Assembly (NCBI GenBank): GCA_945888535.1
Contig: CAMDAN010000001.1
Span: forward strand, 1 to 64,000
Reading direction: 5' to 3'
DNA length: 64,000 nucleotides
From: Bordetella parapertussis
GTDB lineage: Bacteria; Pseudomonadota; Gammaproteobacteria; Burkholderiales; Burkholderiaceae_C
A model generated the notes under the pieces. That model ran no database searches. It was given only the letters and a program-made list of their open reading frames with translations, and was not told where the DNA came from. How positions within the stretch are numbered: the first letter of the stretch is position 1; each line of letters begins with the position of its first letter. Position numbers and translations under genes: made by a program. This document shows, piece after piece, positions 1-10,437 of this stretch.

Positions 1-1
1 G

Positions 2-2278
2 AAGCAGAACAACCCCGCCCATGAGATCACTGTGGTCGAACGTAACAAGCCCTACGACACGTTTGGCTGGGGAGTGGTTTTCTCAGACGCCACCATGGAC
101 AACATGCGCGTTTGGGATCCCGAAACTGCAGCAGATATTGAAGTGGCCTTTAACCACTGGGATGACATCGAACTGGGATTCAAAGGCGAAACGATTCGCT
201 CTGGCGGCCACGGCTTTGTTGGGATTGGCCGCAAAAAATTACTCAACATCTTGCAGCGCCGTTGTGAAGCCTTGGATGTCAAATTGGAGTTTGAGGTCGA
301 TGCCGATTCGGATTTGCAGTACCCAGACGCAGACTTGGTGATTGCCAGTGATGGGATTAACTCGCGCATTCGCTCCAACTACGAAGCCATATTTAAACCC
401 GATGTCGTTACCCGGCCTAACCGCTTCATTTGGCTTGGAACCCACAAACTCTACGACGCTTTTACGTTCCTGTTTGAAAAAACTGAAAACGGCTGGTTTC
501 AAGCCCATATTTATAAGTTCGACGACACCACCACTACCTTTATCGTGGAGTGCCCAGAGCACGTTTGGTTAGCCCACGGCTTAGACCAAGCCGATCAAGA
601 CCAGTCCATCGCATTTTGCGAAAAAATCTTTGCGAGTAATTTGCAAGGTGCGAAATTGATGACCAACTCGCGCCACTTGCGGGGCTCTGCGTGGTTGAAT
701 TTTCAGCGTGTCAAATGCGAACAATGGTCCCATTTCAATGGGCGCAGCCACGTGGTGTTGATGGGAGACGCCGTTCACACCGCCCATTTTGCGATTGGCT
801 CAGGCACCAAATTAGCGATTGAAGATGCGATTGAACTCACGCGCCAGTTCAAAGAGATTGGTGATTCGCCCGAAAATATTCCTCGGGTGTTAGAGCGCTA
901 CCAAGCCTTGCGCCATGTCGATGTGTTGCGTTTGCAAAATGCGGCTTGGAACGCTATGGAATGGTTTGAGGTGTGTGGGGAGCGGTATTGCGACCAGCTC
1001 GAAGCGCCGCAGTTCATGTATTCCATGTTGACCCGCAGCCAACGCATTAGCCATGAAAATTTACGGCTTCGGGATGCAAAGTGGCTGGCTGACTTTGAAT
1101 CCTGGTTTGCTACAAACGCAGGGCAAGCGCCGGCCGCCGGACAAAGCGCACCGCCGCCCATGTTTACGCCCTATACGGTACGCGGACTGACCCTCAAAAA
1201 TCGCGTTGTTGTCTCGCCGATGGCGCAGTACTCGGCCGTCGATGGCGTTGTGGGGGATTACCACTTGGTTCACCTTGGCGCTCGCGCGATGGGCGGCGCG
1301 GCGATGGTGTTTGCGGAGATGACTTGTGTGAGCGCCCACGGGCGAATTACGCCGGGCTGTCCTGGGATGTACACCCCAGAGCACACCGCCGCATGGAAGC
1401 GCATTGTCGATTGGGTGCATAGCCAAAGCGACGCTAAATTTGCAATGCAAATCGGACACGCTGGCGCCAAAGCGTCAACCCGCGTGGCGTGGGAGGGCAT
1501 CGATAAGCCGCTCGAATCAGGCAACTGGCCGTTGGTTTCTGCGTCAGAGCAACAGTATTTGCCCGGAGTCAGCCACGTTGCAAAAGCCATGACGCAGTCT
1601 GAGATGGACGCCGTCTGCCAAGAGTTTGTTGCCAGCACACACGCTGCAGCCCTTGCCGGTGTGGACTGGCTAGAGCTGCACTGCGCCCACGGCTATTTGC
1701 TATCAAGCTTTATTTCGCCCTTAACCAACCAGCGCACCGATACCTACGGCGGAAGCTTAGACAACCGCTTGCGCTTTCCGCTGGAAGTCTTTGCAGCAGT
1801 TCGGGCGGCCTGGCCTAGCGAGCGTCCGATGTCGGTTCGTATTTCAGCGAACGATTGGGTTGAAGGCGGTATTACTCCCTCGGATGCGGTCGCGATTGCC
1901 CGGGCTTTCAAAAAGGCGGGGGCCGACATGATCGACTGCTCCTCCGGACAAGTCAGTAAAAAAGAAAAACCTGTTTTTGGGCGCATGTTCCAAACCCCGT
2001 TTGCCGATCGGATTCGCCAAGAGGCCGGGATTGCGACGATTGCAGTGGGCGCCATCAGCGAGGCGGACCATGTCAACAGCATTATTTCTGCGGGCCGTGC
2101 GGATTTGTGCGCAGTCGCTCGCCCACATCTGGCTAACCCTGCTTGGACGCTAACCGAGGCCGCAAAAATTGGGTACACCCCCATCGCGTGGCCCAAGCAG
2201 TACATCTCAGGAAAACCACAAATGGAATCGTTATTCCAACGCGAAAAAGCGCAAGCCGCTCTCGCAGCTCAAAGTTAA
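2..2278 (+). CDS. Bifunctional aromatic acyl-CoA monooxygenase/reductase (2-aminobenzoyl-CoA or salicylyl-CoA type), 5' partial
   Basis: The reading frame is open from base 2, so the true start and the N-terminal GxGxxG FAD motif lie upstream. The first part (to about base 1130) is a class A flavin monooxygenase with the DG motif (SDGINSR, near base 350) and the GD motif (MGDAVHTAHF, near base 762). From about base 1160 an Old-Yellow-Enzyme-like NADH:flavin oxidoreductase domain follows, with HCAHGYLLSSF near base 1679 and TYGGSLDNR near 1742. This fusion is that of 2-aminobenzoyl-CoA monooxygenase/reductase of Azoarcus evansii and of salicylyl-CoA 5-hydroxylases: the first half hydroxylates the ring of the CoA ester and the second reduces and dearomatises it. 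The neighbouring aryl-CoA ligase and Rid protein favour the 2-aminobenzoate role, but salicylyl-CoA is not excluded. A GTG at base 32 is internal, not a start. Confidence 0.9.
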   Translation, partial: KQNNPAHEITVVERNKPYDTFGWGVVFSDATMDNMRVWDPETAADIEVAFNHWDDIELGFKGETIRSGGHGFVGIGRKKLLNILQRRCEALDVKLEFEVDADSDLQYPDADLVIASDGINSRIRSNYEAIFKPDVVTRPNRFIWLGTHKLYDAFTFLFEKTENGWFQAHIYKFDDTTTTFIVECPEHVWLAHGLDQADQDQSIAFCEKIFASNLQGAKLMTNSRHLRGSAWLNFQRVKCEQWSHFNGRSHVVLMGDAVHTAHFAIGSGTKLAIEDAIELTRQFKEIGDSPENIPRVLERYQALRHVDVLRLQNAAWNAMEWFEVCGERYCDQLEAPQFMYSMLTRSQRISHENLRLRDAKWLADFESWFATNAGQAPAAGQSAPPPMFTPYTVRGLTLKNRVVVSPMAQYSAVDGVVGDYHLVHLGARAMGGAAMVFAEMTCVSAHGRITPGCPGMYTPEHTAAWKRIVDWVHSQSDAKFAMQIGHAGAKASTRVAWEGIDKPLESGNWPLVSASEQQYLPGVSHVAKAMTQSEMDAVCQEFVASTHAAALAGVDWLELHCAHGYLLSSFISPLTNQRTDTYGGSLDNRLRFPLEVFAAVRAAWPSERPMSVRISANDWVEGGITPSDAVAIARAFKKAGADMIDCSSGQVSKKEKPVFGRMFQTPFADRIRQEAGIATIAVGAISEADHVNSIISAGRADLCAVARPHLANPAWTLTEAAKIGYTPIAWPKQYISGKPQMESLFQREKAQAALAAQS

Positions 2279-2282
2279 AGCT

Positions 2283-2816
2283 ATGCGGATTGACCAAAGC
2301 AGAAACCTCCTAAACCAAGCCGACGAGCTAGGCCACGAAGCCCGCTCCGACCTGGGTGACCATGCGGCGCTCAAACTCTGGTTGCGGATGCTTGCGTGTA
2401 GCACCCAAATCGAAGATGAAATTCGCAAGCGCTTGCGTTTGCGGTTTGATATTTCATTGCCCCGTTTTGACTACATGGCGCAGTTGTACCGCCAACCTGA
2501 AGGGCTCAAAATGAGCGAGCTGTCGCGCTTTTTGATGGTGACGGGCGGCAACGTCACCGGAGTCACCGACGAACTTGTTCGCGAAGGCATGGTGACACGA
2601 ACCAACAGTGCCAGCGACAGGCGCTCGTGGATCGTGAGCCTAACGGCGCATGGACACGCTACTTTCAAAGCGATGGCCCAAGAACACGAGCAATGGATTT
2701 TGGAATTTTTCTCTGGCATGGATGCCAGTACCGTCCAAAACCTTTACAACCATTTGGGCAAGCTGCGTGTTCAATTGCTAAGGCAACAAGAACCCCAAAA
2801 CAAGGACCGCCCATGA
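2283..2816 (+). CDS. MarR-family transcriptional regulator
   Basis: A 177-residue winged-helix protein. The recognisable core includes [13 protein letters not shown], then [13 protein letters not shown] (recognition helix) and the wing region [11 protein letters not shown], where the Asp-Arg-Arg of MarR proteins is present. The start is the ATG 4 bases after the stop of the monooxygenase/reductase; the frame is open further upstream but overlaps that gene. It sits inside the catabolic operon and its stop overlaps the next start (ATGA at 2813-2816), so it is co-expressed with the enzymes. By family precedent it represses its own operon until an aromatic acid or aryl-CoA binds. The operator is presumably upstream of the window. 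The ligand is inferred only from context. Confidence 0.88.
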   Translation: MRIDQSRNLLNQADELGHEARSDLGDHAALKLWLRMLACSTQIEDEIRKRLRLRFDISLPRFDYMAQLYRQPEGLKMSELSRFLMVTGGNVTGVTDELVREGMVTRTNSASDRRSWIVSLTAHGHATFKAMAQEHEQWILEFFSGMDASTVQNLYNHLGKLRVQLLRQQEPQNKDRP

Positions 2817-3691
2817 GCGCACCAGCAAACCGCCCCGCTGCGGTCAAGACCTTAGATCCCGCCTTGGCTAAGGGTAACCAGCAGCTGCTAGCCAACTATC
2901 AAGCACAAAATTTTGTGTGGTCGTGTCAGGACGGCGTGGGAAGCATCACACTGAACCGGCCCGAGCGAAAAAACCCACTGACATTTGATTCCTATGTGGA
3001 ACTGCGCGACCTGTTTGGTCGTTTGAAATATGCCAAAGACGTTCACGCCATTGTTATCAGTGGCGCTGGGGATAACTTTTGTTCGGGTGGCGATGTCCAT
3101 GAAATTATTGGCCCGCTGATTCATTTACCTGCCCCTGAATTGTTGATGTTTACTCGCATGACGGGCGACCTGGTTAAAGCGATGCGCGGTTGCCCCCAGC
3201 CCATCATTGCCGCAGTCGATGGGGTTTGCGCGGGCGCTGGGGCCATCATGGCGATGGCGTCTGATATGCGCTTGGGAACGGTTCGTAGCAAAACTGCATT
3301 CTTGTTTAACCGCGTGGGTTTGGCAGGCTGCGATATGGGCGCTTGCGCCATCTTGCCGCGCATCATTGGCCAAGGCCGGGCCAGCGAATGGCTTTTCACA
3401 GGCCGCTCGATTGGCGGTGAAGAAGCCGAACGTAGTGGGTTCTTCAATCGATTGTGTGAACCCGCCGGTCTTGCGTCAGCCGCGCAACAGTTAGCGCATG
3501 AACTGGCCTCTGGCCCTACTTTTGCAAACGGCATCACCAAAACCATGCTGCACCAAGAGTGGTCTATGTCTATCGACCAAGCGATAGAGGCCGAGGCCCA
3601 AGCGCAAGCCATTTGCATGTTGACCCAAGACTACCAACGGGCGTATGACGCTTTTGTTGTGAAGCAGCGTCCTGTGTTTCAGGGTAACTAA
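2813..3691 (+). CDS. Enoyl-CoA hydratase/isomerase (crotonase) family protein
   Basis: A 292-residue crotonase-fold protein. The oxyanion-hole segment [12 protein letters not shown] lies at about residues 84-95 and [15 protein letters not shown] at about 133-147. The second active-site region reads [15 protein letters not shown]; it carries an Asp where a classical hydratase usually has Glu, so ordinary 2-enoyl-CoA hydration is not assured. The gene starts in an ATGA overlap with the MarR gene. In the aerobic 2-aminobenzoyl-CoA pathway, hydratase and dehydrogenase steps process the dearomatised cyclohexene-carboxyl-CoA by a beta-oxidation-like route, and this protein is the natural candidate for hydration or ring opening. 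Family assignment is firm; the exact reaction is inferred. Confidence 0.88.
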   Translation: MSAPANRPAAVKTLDPALAKGNQQLLANYQAQNFVWSCQDGVGSITLNRPERKNPLTFDSYVELRDLFGRLKYAKDVHAIVISGAGDNFCSGGDVHEIIGPLIHLPAPELLMFTRMTGDLVKAMRGCPQPIIAAVDGVCAGAGAIMAMASDMRLGTVRSKTAFLFNRVGLAGCDMGACAILPRIIGQGRASEWLFTGRSIGGEEAERSGFFNRLCEPAGLASAAQQLAHELASGPTFANGITKTMLHQEWSMSIDQAIEAEAQAQAICMLTQDYQRAYDAFVVKQRPVFQGN

Positions 3692-3703
3692 ACAAGGCAT
3701 GCC

Positions 3704-4867
3704 ATGAGCGACACCCGATACCTGGATTGGCCCTTTTTTAATCCGCAACACGCGCAGCTTGCGCGGGAGCTCGATCAATGGGCCAGCAATCACATTTCTC
3801 AAACCCATAGCCACGATGTCGATGCGGAGTGCAAAGCGTTGGTAAAGAGTTTGGGGCGCGCGGGTTGGTTGAAGTACGCCATCGCAGGATCTGCGCATGG
3901 CGCGGCATCCGAAGTCATGGACACGCGCAGTATTTGCATCATCCGAGAAACTCTGGCGCGTCACTCGGGCCTCGCAGACTTTGCATTTGCCATGCAAGGC
4001 TTGGGCTCAGGCGCGATTAGTTTGGCGGGAAGCCCCGAGCAACAACAACGCTACCTCGCCAAGGTTGCCAAAGGCGAGGCCATTGCGGCCTTTGCTTTAA
4101 GTGAGCCCGATGCCGGCTCCGACGTTGCGGCGATGCAATGCAGTGCCAAAGTGGAAGACGGTTATGCGGTTCTCAACGGCTGTAAAACCTGGATTTCTAA
4201 CGGCGGCATTGCTGATTTTTACCTTGTTTTCGCTCGCAGCGGGGAAGCGCCAGGCGCTCGCGGAATCAGCGCATTTATTGTGGACGCTGATACGCCGGGC
4301 TTGTCAATTGCGGAGCGGATTGAGGTGATTGCGCCCCACCCCTTAGCGACCTTGCGATTTACAGATTGCCGCGTTCCTTTGAGTCAACGCATTGGCGCTC
4401 CTGGCGAAGGTTTTAAAGTGGCGATGCGAACCTTGGACGTGTTTCGAACGTCGGTTGCCGCAGCTTCCTTGGGCTTTGCACGCCGAGCTTTTGACGAGGC
4501 GTTGCAACGGGCAACCAGCCGCAAGATGTTCAACCAAACCTTGGCGGACTTCCAATTGACGCAAGCCAAATTAGCGCAGATGGCAACCACCATTGATGCC
4601 AGTGCGTTGTTGACGTACCGCGCAGCGTGGTTACGCGACCAAGGTCAATCCGTGACCAAAGAAGCGGCCATGGCCAAGATGACTGCGACCGAAGGCGCTC
4701 AGCAAGTGATTGATGCAGCGGTTCAAATTTGGGGTGGCATGGGCGTCGTGAGCGGTCACATCGTTGAGCGCCTCTACCGGGAAATTCGGTCGCTTCGGAT
4801 TTACGAAGGGGCCACCGAAGTGCAGCAGCTCATCATTGCCCGTGAACTTTTAAAAGACACGCCATGA
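3704..4867 (+). CDS. Acyl-CoA dehydrogenase
   Basis: A 387-residue flavoprotein of the acyl-CoA dehydrogenase family at normal length. Visible signatures are [14 protein letters not shown] (about residues 131-144), the FAD/substrate segment KTWISNGG, and the C-terminal [11 protein letters not shown] that carries the catalytic base Glu of this family. It should introduce a 2,3-double bond into a CoA thioester and pass electrons to ETF. It lies 12 bases after the crotonase gene and overlaps the ligase gene by ATGA (4864-4867), so it is translationally coupled. In context it probably oxidises a cyclic or ring-opened intermediate of the aminobenzoyl-CoA route; the substrate is inferred. Confidence 0.93.
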   Translation: MSDTRYLDWPFFNPQHAQLARELDQWASNHISQTHSHDVDAECKALVKSLGRAGWLKYAIAGSAHGAASEVMDTRSICIIRETLARHSGLADFAFAMQGLGSGAISLAGSPEQQQRYLAKVAKGEAIAAFALSEPDAGSDVAAMQCSAKVEDGYAVLNGCKTWISNGGIADFYLVFARSGEAPGARGISAFIVDADTPGLSIAERIEVIAPHPLATLRFTDCRVPLSQRIGAPGEGFKVAMRTLDVFRTSVAAASLGFARRAFDEALQRATSRKMFNQTLADFQLTQAKLAQMATTIDASALLTYRAAWLRDQGQSVTKEAAMAKMTATEGAQQVIDAAVQIWGGMGVVSGHIVERLYREIRSLRIYEGATEVQQLIIARELLKDTP

Positions 4868-6474
4868 CCACCGCCCACACCGACCACTTCGCCCGCAACC
4901 ACTTGCCCCCCAGCGATCAGCAGCCGGTGTATCTGTTTGATTTACCGGAGTTGCAATTTCCCGAGCAAATGAATTGTGCGACTGAGTTATTGGATCGCCG
5001 TATCCATCTTGGGCAGGGTGACCGCTTGTGTATTCGTTCGCCCCAAGTTAGCTGGACGTATGCCGATCTTTTTGACAAAGCCAATCGCATCGCCAACGTT
5101 CTGGTTCATTCCATGGGCGTCGTCCCGGGGAACCGGGTTTTGTTGCACGGGCCCAATAACCCGATGATGGTGGCCTGCTGGTTTGCCATCGTGAAGGTTG
5201 GCGCGATTGCAGTCGCCACCATGCCGATGCTGCGTGCCAAAGAGCTTAAAGCCGTGATAGACAAGGCAGAGATTTGTCACGCTTTATGTGACGCCAGCCT
5301 GAGTGTTGAAATGCGCAACACAGCAATGCAATGCCCCACATTGAAGAACATACAACACTACAACTACGAAGGCCCTGACAGTCTCGAAGCTGCGATGGAG
5401 CGGCAATCTGGCGTTTTCACCAACGTCACTACGGCTGCTGATGACACCTGCATCATTGCTTTTACTTCAGGGACCACCGGCATCCCTAAGGCCACCATGC
5501 ACTTTCACCGCGATGTGATGGCGGTGTGCGCTTGTTGGTCTCACCACGTCTTACGCCCAAGCGCAGACGACGTTTTCATGGGCAGTCCGCCGCTTGCCTT
5601 TACCTTTGGCTTAGGGGGCTTGGTGTTGTTTCCCATGTCAGTAGGCGCCTCAACAGTCTTACTGGAAAAAGCAGGCCCTCCCCAATTGCTTGAAGCGATT
5701 GAAGAATATGGTGCTACCGTTCTTTTTACTGCTCCCACCACCTACCGAACACTTGCGCCGCGCGGCGTTGATTTGCGAAAAACTGCGTTGAAGCACTGCA
5801 TCTCCGCTGGCGAGGCCTTGCCGGCATCGACCCGGGCGTTATGGCGTGATGCAACCGGGATCGAACTCATTGATGGCATTGGCGCAACAGAGATGTTGCA
5901 TATCTTTATTTCTGCGGATGCAGCCCACGCCAAACCGGGTGCCACCGGCACGGTGATCCCGGGTTACCAGGCCTGCATCATGGATGACGCGGGAAATACC
6001 TTGCCTGCGGGTCAGGTTGGAAAGCTAGCCGTTCGGGGCCCTACGGGTTGTAGGTATTTGGCCGATGAACGGCAAAAAACCTATGTTCGCTTCGGCTGGA
6101 ACTTTACCGGCGATACCTATTTAATGGATGACGATGGCTACTTTTTTTACCAGGCCCGTACCGACGACATGATTGTGTCCGCCGGGTACAACATCGCAGG
6201 CCCTGAAGTTGAAGAAGCCTTGATGTTGCATCCTGCGGTGGCAGAGTGTGCGGTCATTGGCAGCACAGATGAAGACCGTGGGCAGATTGTGCACGCCTAT
6301 GTCGCCCTGCGACCAGGGCATACCGGCGACAGCATCATTACAAAGCAGCTCCAAGATTTTGTGAAGGCGCAGATCGCTCCCTACAAATACCCCAGAGCCA
6401 TCACATTTGTAGCCGCCCTTCCCCGAACCCAGACCGGTAAACTGCAACGCTTTAAGCTTCGCGAAAACGTGTAG
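4864..6474 (+). CDS. Aryl-CoA ligase, benzoate/2-aminobenzoate-CoA ligase family
   Basis: A 536-residue AMP-forming ligase of the ANL superfamily. The phosphate-binding motif [17 protein letters not shown] is near residues 200-216, GIGATEM is the A5-type motif, [13 protein letters not shown] is A7 and [13 protein letters not shown] near the C-terminus carries the catalytic Lys. The N-terminus ([26 protein letters not shown]) resembles benzoate-CoA and 2-aminobenzoate-CoA ligases rather than fatty-acyl ligases. It activates an aromatic carboxylate in the cytoplasm, trapping the acid imported by the downstream ABC transporter and supplying the thioester for the fused monooxygenase/reductase. 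Anthranilate is the best guess from the neighbours; benzoate or salicylate cannot be excluded. Confidence 0.88.
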   Translation: MTTAHTDHFARNHLPPSDQQPVYLFDLPELQFPEQMNCATELLDRRIHLGQGDRLCIRSPQVSWTYADLFDKANRIANVLVHSMGVVPGNRVLLHGPNNPMMVACWFAIVKVGAIAVATMPMLRAKELKAVIDKAEICHALCDASLSVEMRNTAMQCPTLKNIQHYNYEGPDSLEAAMERQSGVFTNVTTAADDTCIIAFTSGTTGIPKATMHFHRDVMAVCACWSHHVLRPSADDVFMGSPPLAFTFGLGGLVLFPMSVGASTVLLEKAGPPQLLEAIEEYGATVLFTAPTTYRTLAPRGVDLRKTALKHCISAGEALPASTRALWRDATGIELIDGIGATEMLHIFISADAAHAKPGATGTVIPGYQACIMDDAGNTLPAGQVGKLAVRGPTGCRYLADERQKTYVRFGWNFTGDTYLMDDDGYFFYQARTDDMIVSAGYNIAGPEVEEALMLHPAVAECAVIGSTDEDRGQIVHAYVALRPGHTGDSIITKQLQDFVKAQIAPYKYPRAITFVAALPRTQTGKLQRFKLRENV

Positions 6475-6543
6475 TACCCTGAACGATCACCCTGCCCCCT
6501 GAAACGAGACCTTCCCGAACCATAACCCGAAAGGATATTCACA

Positions 6544-7737
6544 ATGAAACTCCATCACACCCCCACATTGAAAACCTTGCTGGCAGCAGCCGTGGCAGTG
6601 GCGGCCTTGTCCGCAACTGCGCAATCTACCGAGCCCGTCAAGATTGGCTTACTGAGCACCTTGTCTGGACCGGGTGCAGGTTTGGGAATTGATATTCGCG
6701 ACGGGTTTCAACTCGCCATCAAACTTGGCGGCGGAAAACTCGGCGGGCGTCCTGCCGAAGTCATCATTGCCGATGACCAAGCCAGCCCGGACGTTGGACG
6801 CCAAACCGCCGACCGTTTGGTCAAGCGCGACAAAGTGGACTTTATGACAGGCGTTGTATTTTCAAACGTGATGTTGGCAGTAGGCGCGCCTACGTTTCAA
6901 TCCAAAACGTTTTATGTCAGCGCAAACGCAGGCCCCTCGCAATACGCGGGCGACCAATGCAACCCTTACTTCTTTAGCGCGTCATGGCAAAACGACAACC
7001 TGCACGAAGCGGTAGGTAAAACCGTGATGGACAAGGGCTACAAGAAAGTCGCGCTCATCGCACCCAACTACCCCGCGGGCAAAGACGCCCTCACCGGCTT
7101 CAAGCGTTTTTACAAAGGTGAGGTTGTCTCGGAAACGTACACCCAACTCACCCAGTTGGACTACGGTGCAGAATTGTCCCAATTACGCGCTAGCAAACCC
7201 GATGCGGTTTATATCTTCTTGCCCGGCGGTTTGGGGATTAACTTCATCAAGCAATTTGTGGGCGCTGGCTTATCCAAAGACATGACTTTGTTTGGCCCAG
7301 GTTTTTCAGGCGATGAAGACGTGATTAAGGCCGTTGGGGAACCCATGCTCGGAATGTTCAATACCTCCCAGTGGGCCCACGACTTAGACAACGCTGCCAA
7401 CAAAAAATTTGTTGCTGCGTTTGAAAAAGAATTTGGCCGTTTACCTTCTCTGTACGCAGCCCAAGGCTATGACGCGGCCAAATTGATTGATGCCGCCGTT
7501 CGCGACAGCAAGGGCAAATTGGATGACAAGGCAGCGGTTCGCAAAGCCCTTGAAGCGGCCAAGTTTGACTCGGTGCGCGGCGCCTTCAAATTCAACGTCA
7601 ACCACTACCCGATTCAAGACTACTACTTGCGGGTCATCACCAAAAACGCCAAGGGTCAAATCACCAACCGCACGATTGGAACCGTCTTTAAAAACCACGC
7701 AGATGCCTACGCTGGCAGCTGCAAGATGCCAAGTTAA
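6544..7737 (+). CDS. HAAT-type ABC transporter substrate-binding protein
   Basis: A 397-residue periplasmic ligand-binding protein of the Leu/Ile/Val-receptor family. The signal peptide covers about residues 1-26 (basic HHTPTLK, hydrophobic LLAAAVAVAAL, cleavage after ATAQ). The mature part begins with KIGLLSTLSGPGAGLG, the usual first strand and ligand loop. A GAAAGGA ribosome-binding site precedes the ATG. It follows the ligase gene by 69 bases and precedes two permeases and two ATPases, giving a complete importer. In such operons the receptor binds aromatic carboxylates rather than amino acids; 2-aminobenzoate is the inferred ligand. Confidence 0.93.
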   Translation: MKLHHTPTLKTLLAAAVAVAALSATAQSTEPVKIGLLSTLSGPGAGLGIDIRDGFQLAIKLGGGKLGGRPAEVIIADDQASPDVGRQTADRLVKRDKVDFMTGVVFSNVMLAVGAPTFQSKTFYVSANAGPSQYAGDQCNPYFFSASWQNDNLHEAVGKTVMDKGYKKVALIAPNYPAGKDALTGFKRFYKGEVVSETYTQLTQLDYGAELSQLRASKPDAVYIFLPGGLGINFIKQFVGAGLSKDMTLFGPGFSGDEDVIKAVGEPMLGMFNTSQWAHDLDNAANKKFVAAFEKEFGRLPSLYAAQGYDAAKLIDAAVRDSKGKLDDKAAVRKALEAAKFDSVRGAFKFNVNHYPIQDYYLRVITKNAKGQITNRTIGTVFKNHADAYAGSCKMPS

Positions 7738-7777
7738 TCAAAATACATAAGACGCGCCAGTGAGGCGGTTAGAAGCG

Positions 7778-8698
7778 ATGAATGCAATTTTGATCTTGGA
7801 GCAGATGCTCAACGGCTTGCAAATGGGCTTGATGCTTTTTTTGCTCGCCGCTGGGTTGACGCTGGTGTTTGGCATCATGGACATGATCAACCTTGCCCAC
7901 GGTTCTTTGTACATGGTTGGCGCTTACCTTATCGCCTCGATCACTGCTGCAACCGGATCTTTCTGGGCGGGCTTGGGCTTTGGGGTGGTAGGTACTGCCG
8001 TGTTTGGCGTCCTTTTAGAGATCAGTATTTTGCGCCGCTTGTACCAGCGCGATCACGTTTCTCAAGTGCTCGGTACCTTCGCTATTTTGCTGATGTGTAA
8101 TGAGTCTGTGCGTTTGATCTGGGGCTCGCAGCCCTTGTCACTCAACCCTCCGCTGGCGTTATCCGGACCCGTTGAAATTTTCATGGGGTTTTCCTACCCC
8201 GCCTACCGACTCTTCATGATTGCCGTGGGTCTTGCAGTCGCAGGATTGCTGTACCTGTTGATTGCCCACACGCGCATCGGGATGCAAGTTCGGGCGGGCG
8301 CATCGCACCGCGAAATGGCGATGGCGATGGGAACCAATGTGCAACGTTTATTTACGCTGGTCTTTGGTGTGGGTGCGGCACTGTGTGCTTTGGCCGGAGG
8401 AATGTTAGGACCGCTTTTGGCGGTGCAAGTCGGTATGGGCGAGAGTATTTTGATTTTGGCCTTTGTGGTGATCGTGATTGGTGGAATTGGATCGGTACGC
8501 GGTGCGCTTTTAGGCGCACTACTCGTGGGCTGCATTGATACCGCGGGGAGAACCCTGTTGCCCCTGGTCTTGGTGAATGTGGCTGGAGCAGAGTTTGCGT
8601 CTAACGCCGGGCCAGCCCTGTCATCGATCTTGATTTATATTTTTATGGCGACAGTTTTATTTTTCAAGCCTCGGGGACTTTTTCCTAGCCATGGCTGA
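7778..8698 (+). CDS. HAAT ABC transporter permease, LivH type
   Basis: A 306-residue inner-membrane permease with about eight hydrophobic segments. Typical LivH features are GLTLVFGIMDMINLAHGSLYMVGAY-like early sequence, the cytoplasmic loop with MAMAMGTNVQRLF, and the GGIGSVRGALLGALLVG stretch that contacts the ATPase. The ATG at 7778 is chosen because GAGG lies about 12 bases upstream and the protein then begins at the usual LivH position; an in-frame GTG at 7760 is possible. The stop overlaps the next gene's start region. It forms the translocation path together with the LivM-type partner. Confidence 0.92.
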   Translation: MNAILILEQMLNGLQMGLMLFLLAAGLTLVFGIMDMINLAHGSLYMVGAYLIASITAATGSFWAGLGFGVVGTAVFGVLLEISILRRLYQRDHVSQVLGTFAILLMCNESVRLIWGSQPLSLNPPLALSGPVEIFMGFSYPAYRLFMIAVGLAVAGLLYLLIAHTRIGMQVRAGASHREMAMAMGTNVQRLFTLVFGVGAALCALAGGMLGPLLAVQVGMGESILILAFVVIVIGGIGSVRGALLGALLVGCIDTAGRTLLPLVLVNVAGAEFASNAGPALSSILIYIFMATVLFFKPRGLFPSHG

Positions 8699-9665
8699 TT
8701 TGAAACCCGTGCCCAGTGTGCTGGAACACACTTTGCAGCTTCGATGGTCCTTGCCTTTTTTGGCTTTGCTTTTGGCATTACCAATTGCCGCCTACTCTGT
8801 GGGCGACACGTTTTATGTGGGCATGGCAACGCGGGTTTTGGTATTTGCGTTGGCCGCGAGCAGCTTGAATTTGATCTTGGGTTTTGGCGGCATGGTGAGC
8901 TTTGGCCACGCCGCGTTTTTAGGCATAGGCGCGTACAGCGTTGCCATTCTGATGCAAAACGGAATCGCCTCTGCGTGGATCGCTTGGCCGCTAGCCATTC
9001 TCCTCACTGCATTGGTTTCTCTGCTGATTGGTTGGATCAGTTTGCGAACCCAAGGGGTCTACTTCATCATGATCACTCTGGCGTTTGCCCAGATGCTGTA
9101 TTACCTTGTCATCTCGTTAAAAGCCTATGGCGGAGACGACGGCTTATCGCTTGCCGCCAAGTCATCGATCGGATGGGGGTTGGATCTTTCGATCGATGTC
9201 CATCTGTATTACCTCAGTTTGGGCGCGCTGGTCATGGCGATTGTCTTCATGGTGCGGCTGTTAAATGCGCGGTTTGGTCACGCTTTGCAAGCGATCCGTG
9301 AAAACGAAGTCCGAATGACAGCCCTTGGCTTTGCGGTTTTTCGCTACAAGCTGGCAGCATTCACCTTAGCCGGTGCGGTAGCGGGTTTGGCCGGCGTCCT
9401 CTTTGCCAATCTCAACGGTTTTGTCAGCCCCGCCATGATGCAGTGGAGCCAATCGGGCATGCTGATGATGATGGTCATCCTAGGCGGCGTCGGCCATCTG
9501 TATGGCGGCGTGATCGGTGCCATCGCATTTTTACTGCTCGAAGAATTTCTAAGCCACTACACCATGCACTGGCAACTGGGTCTTGGCGCAGTCTTATTGG
9601 CCGTTGTGCTTTTTGCACCTAACGGAATCACCAGTTTGCTCAAGCGCAAGGCGAGCCATGATTAA
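8691..9665 (+). CDS. HAAT ABC transporter permease, LivM type
   Basis: A 324-residue inner-membrane permease. It shows the LivM hallmark LNLILGFGGMVSFGHAAFLGIGAY at about residues 60-83 (only key residues: GFGG, FGHAAF), the loop IRENEVRMTALGF, and GGVGHLYGGVIGA near the C-terminus. The start overlaps the LivH gene by 8 bases and its end overlaps the ATPase gene by 8 bases, so the whole transporter is translationally coupled. It is the second half of the channel for the aromatic acid importer. Confidence 0.92.
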   Translation: MADLKPVPSVLEHTLQLRWSLPFLALLLALPIAAYSVGDTFYVGMATRVLVFALAASSLNLILGFGGMVSFGHAAFLGIGAYSVAILMQNGIASAWIAWPLAILLTALVSLLIGWISLRTQGVYFIMITLAFAQMLYYLVISLKAYGGDDGLSLAAKSSIGWGLDLSIDVHLYYLSLGALVMAIVFMVRLLNARFGHALQAIRENEVRMTALGFAVFRYKLAAFTLAGAVAGLAGVLFANLNGFVSPAMMQWSQSGMLMMMVILGGVGHLYGGVIGAIAFLLLEEFLSHYTMHWQLGLGAVLLAVVLFAPNGITSLLKRKASHD

Positions 9666-10437
9666 GCCCCTGCTGCACATCGAAAAACTCGTCAAACGAT
9701 TTGGCGGTCTGACTGCGACAGACCATGCCGATTTAAGTATTGAAGAAGGAAAAATTCACGCCCTGATTGGCCCTAACGGCGCGGGTAAAACCACCTTGAT
9801 CGCGCAAATCTCGGGCGCAATGCCAAGTGACTCTGGGCGCATTGTTTTTGCTGGACATGACATCACGAAGATGACTATGGACGAACGCGCCCGGCTTGGC
9901 TTGGTTCGGTCTTACCAAATCACCAGTATTTTTGGTCGATTGAGCGTGCTCGATAACATCGCCTTGGCCGTTCAAGCCATCGAGGGCAGCAGCTTTCGCT
10001 TTTGGTCCAGCGCCCGATCAGAAAAAAAACGCTATGAAAAGGCCCACGCCGTCGCCCAACGCGTCGGTTTAGGCACGCGCCTGAATCAATTAGCCCAGGC
10101 CTTGTCCCACGGTGAACAGCGCCAACTCGAAGTGGGCTTGGCGCTGGCCAGCCGCCCCCAGCTGCTCCTGCTCGATGAGCCTATGGCAGGCATGGGACCG
10201 GAAGAAACCGAACGCATGGTGAGCTTGTTAGACAGCCTGCGCGGTGAAACGACGGTGGTACTTGTAGAACACGACATGGACGCCGTTTTCAAATTAGCTG
10301 ACACGATTTCGGTCTTGGTTTTTGGCAAGGTCATCGCCAGTGGAAATGCCCAAGAGATCAAAGACAACCCTTCAGTCAAAGTTGCCTACCTGGGTGACGA
10401 GTTTCAACACAACAACCTGCCGCAGGTCAAGCCATGA
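9658..10437 (+). CDS. HAAT ABC transporter ATPase, LivG type
   Basis: A 259-residue ATPase. Walker A is GPNGAGKTTL (about residues 38-47), the signature region reads SHGEQRQLEVG (a Q-rich variant of LSGGQ normal for LivG), and Walker B is LLLLDEPMAGMG followed by the switch His in LVEHDMD. The ATG at 9658 gives the canonical start IEKLVKRFGGLTA; the frame is open further upstream inside LivM but those codons add no domain. It ends in an ATGA overlap with the second ATPase. Confidence 0.92.
   Translation: MIKPLLHIEKLVKRFGGLTATDHADLSIEEGKIHALIGPNGAGKTTLIAQISGAMPSDSGRIVFAGHDITKMTMDERARLGLVRSYQITSIFGRLSVLDNIALAVQAIEGSSFRFWSSARSEKKRYEKAHAVAQRVGLGTRLNQLAQALSHGEQRQLEVGLALASRPQLLLLDEPMAGMGPEETERMVSLLDSLRGETTVVLVEHDMDAVFKLADTISVLVFGKVIASGNAQEIKDNPSVKVAYLGDEFQHNNLPQVKP

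Noticed and set aside
32-34. GTG as start of the fused monooxygenase/reductase
   Set aside because: The frame is open to base 2, and the FAD-binding motif required by the family lies upstream, so the gene is cut by the window edge.
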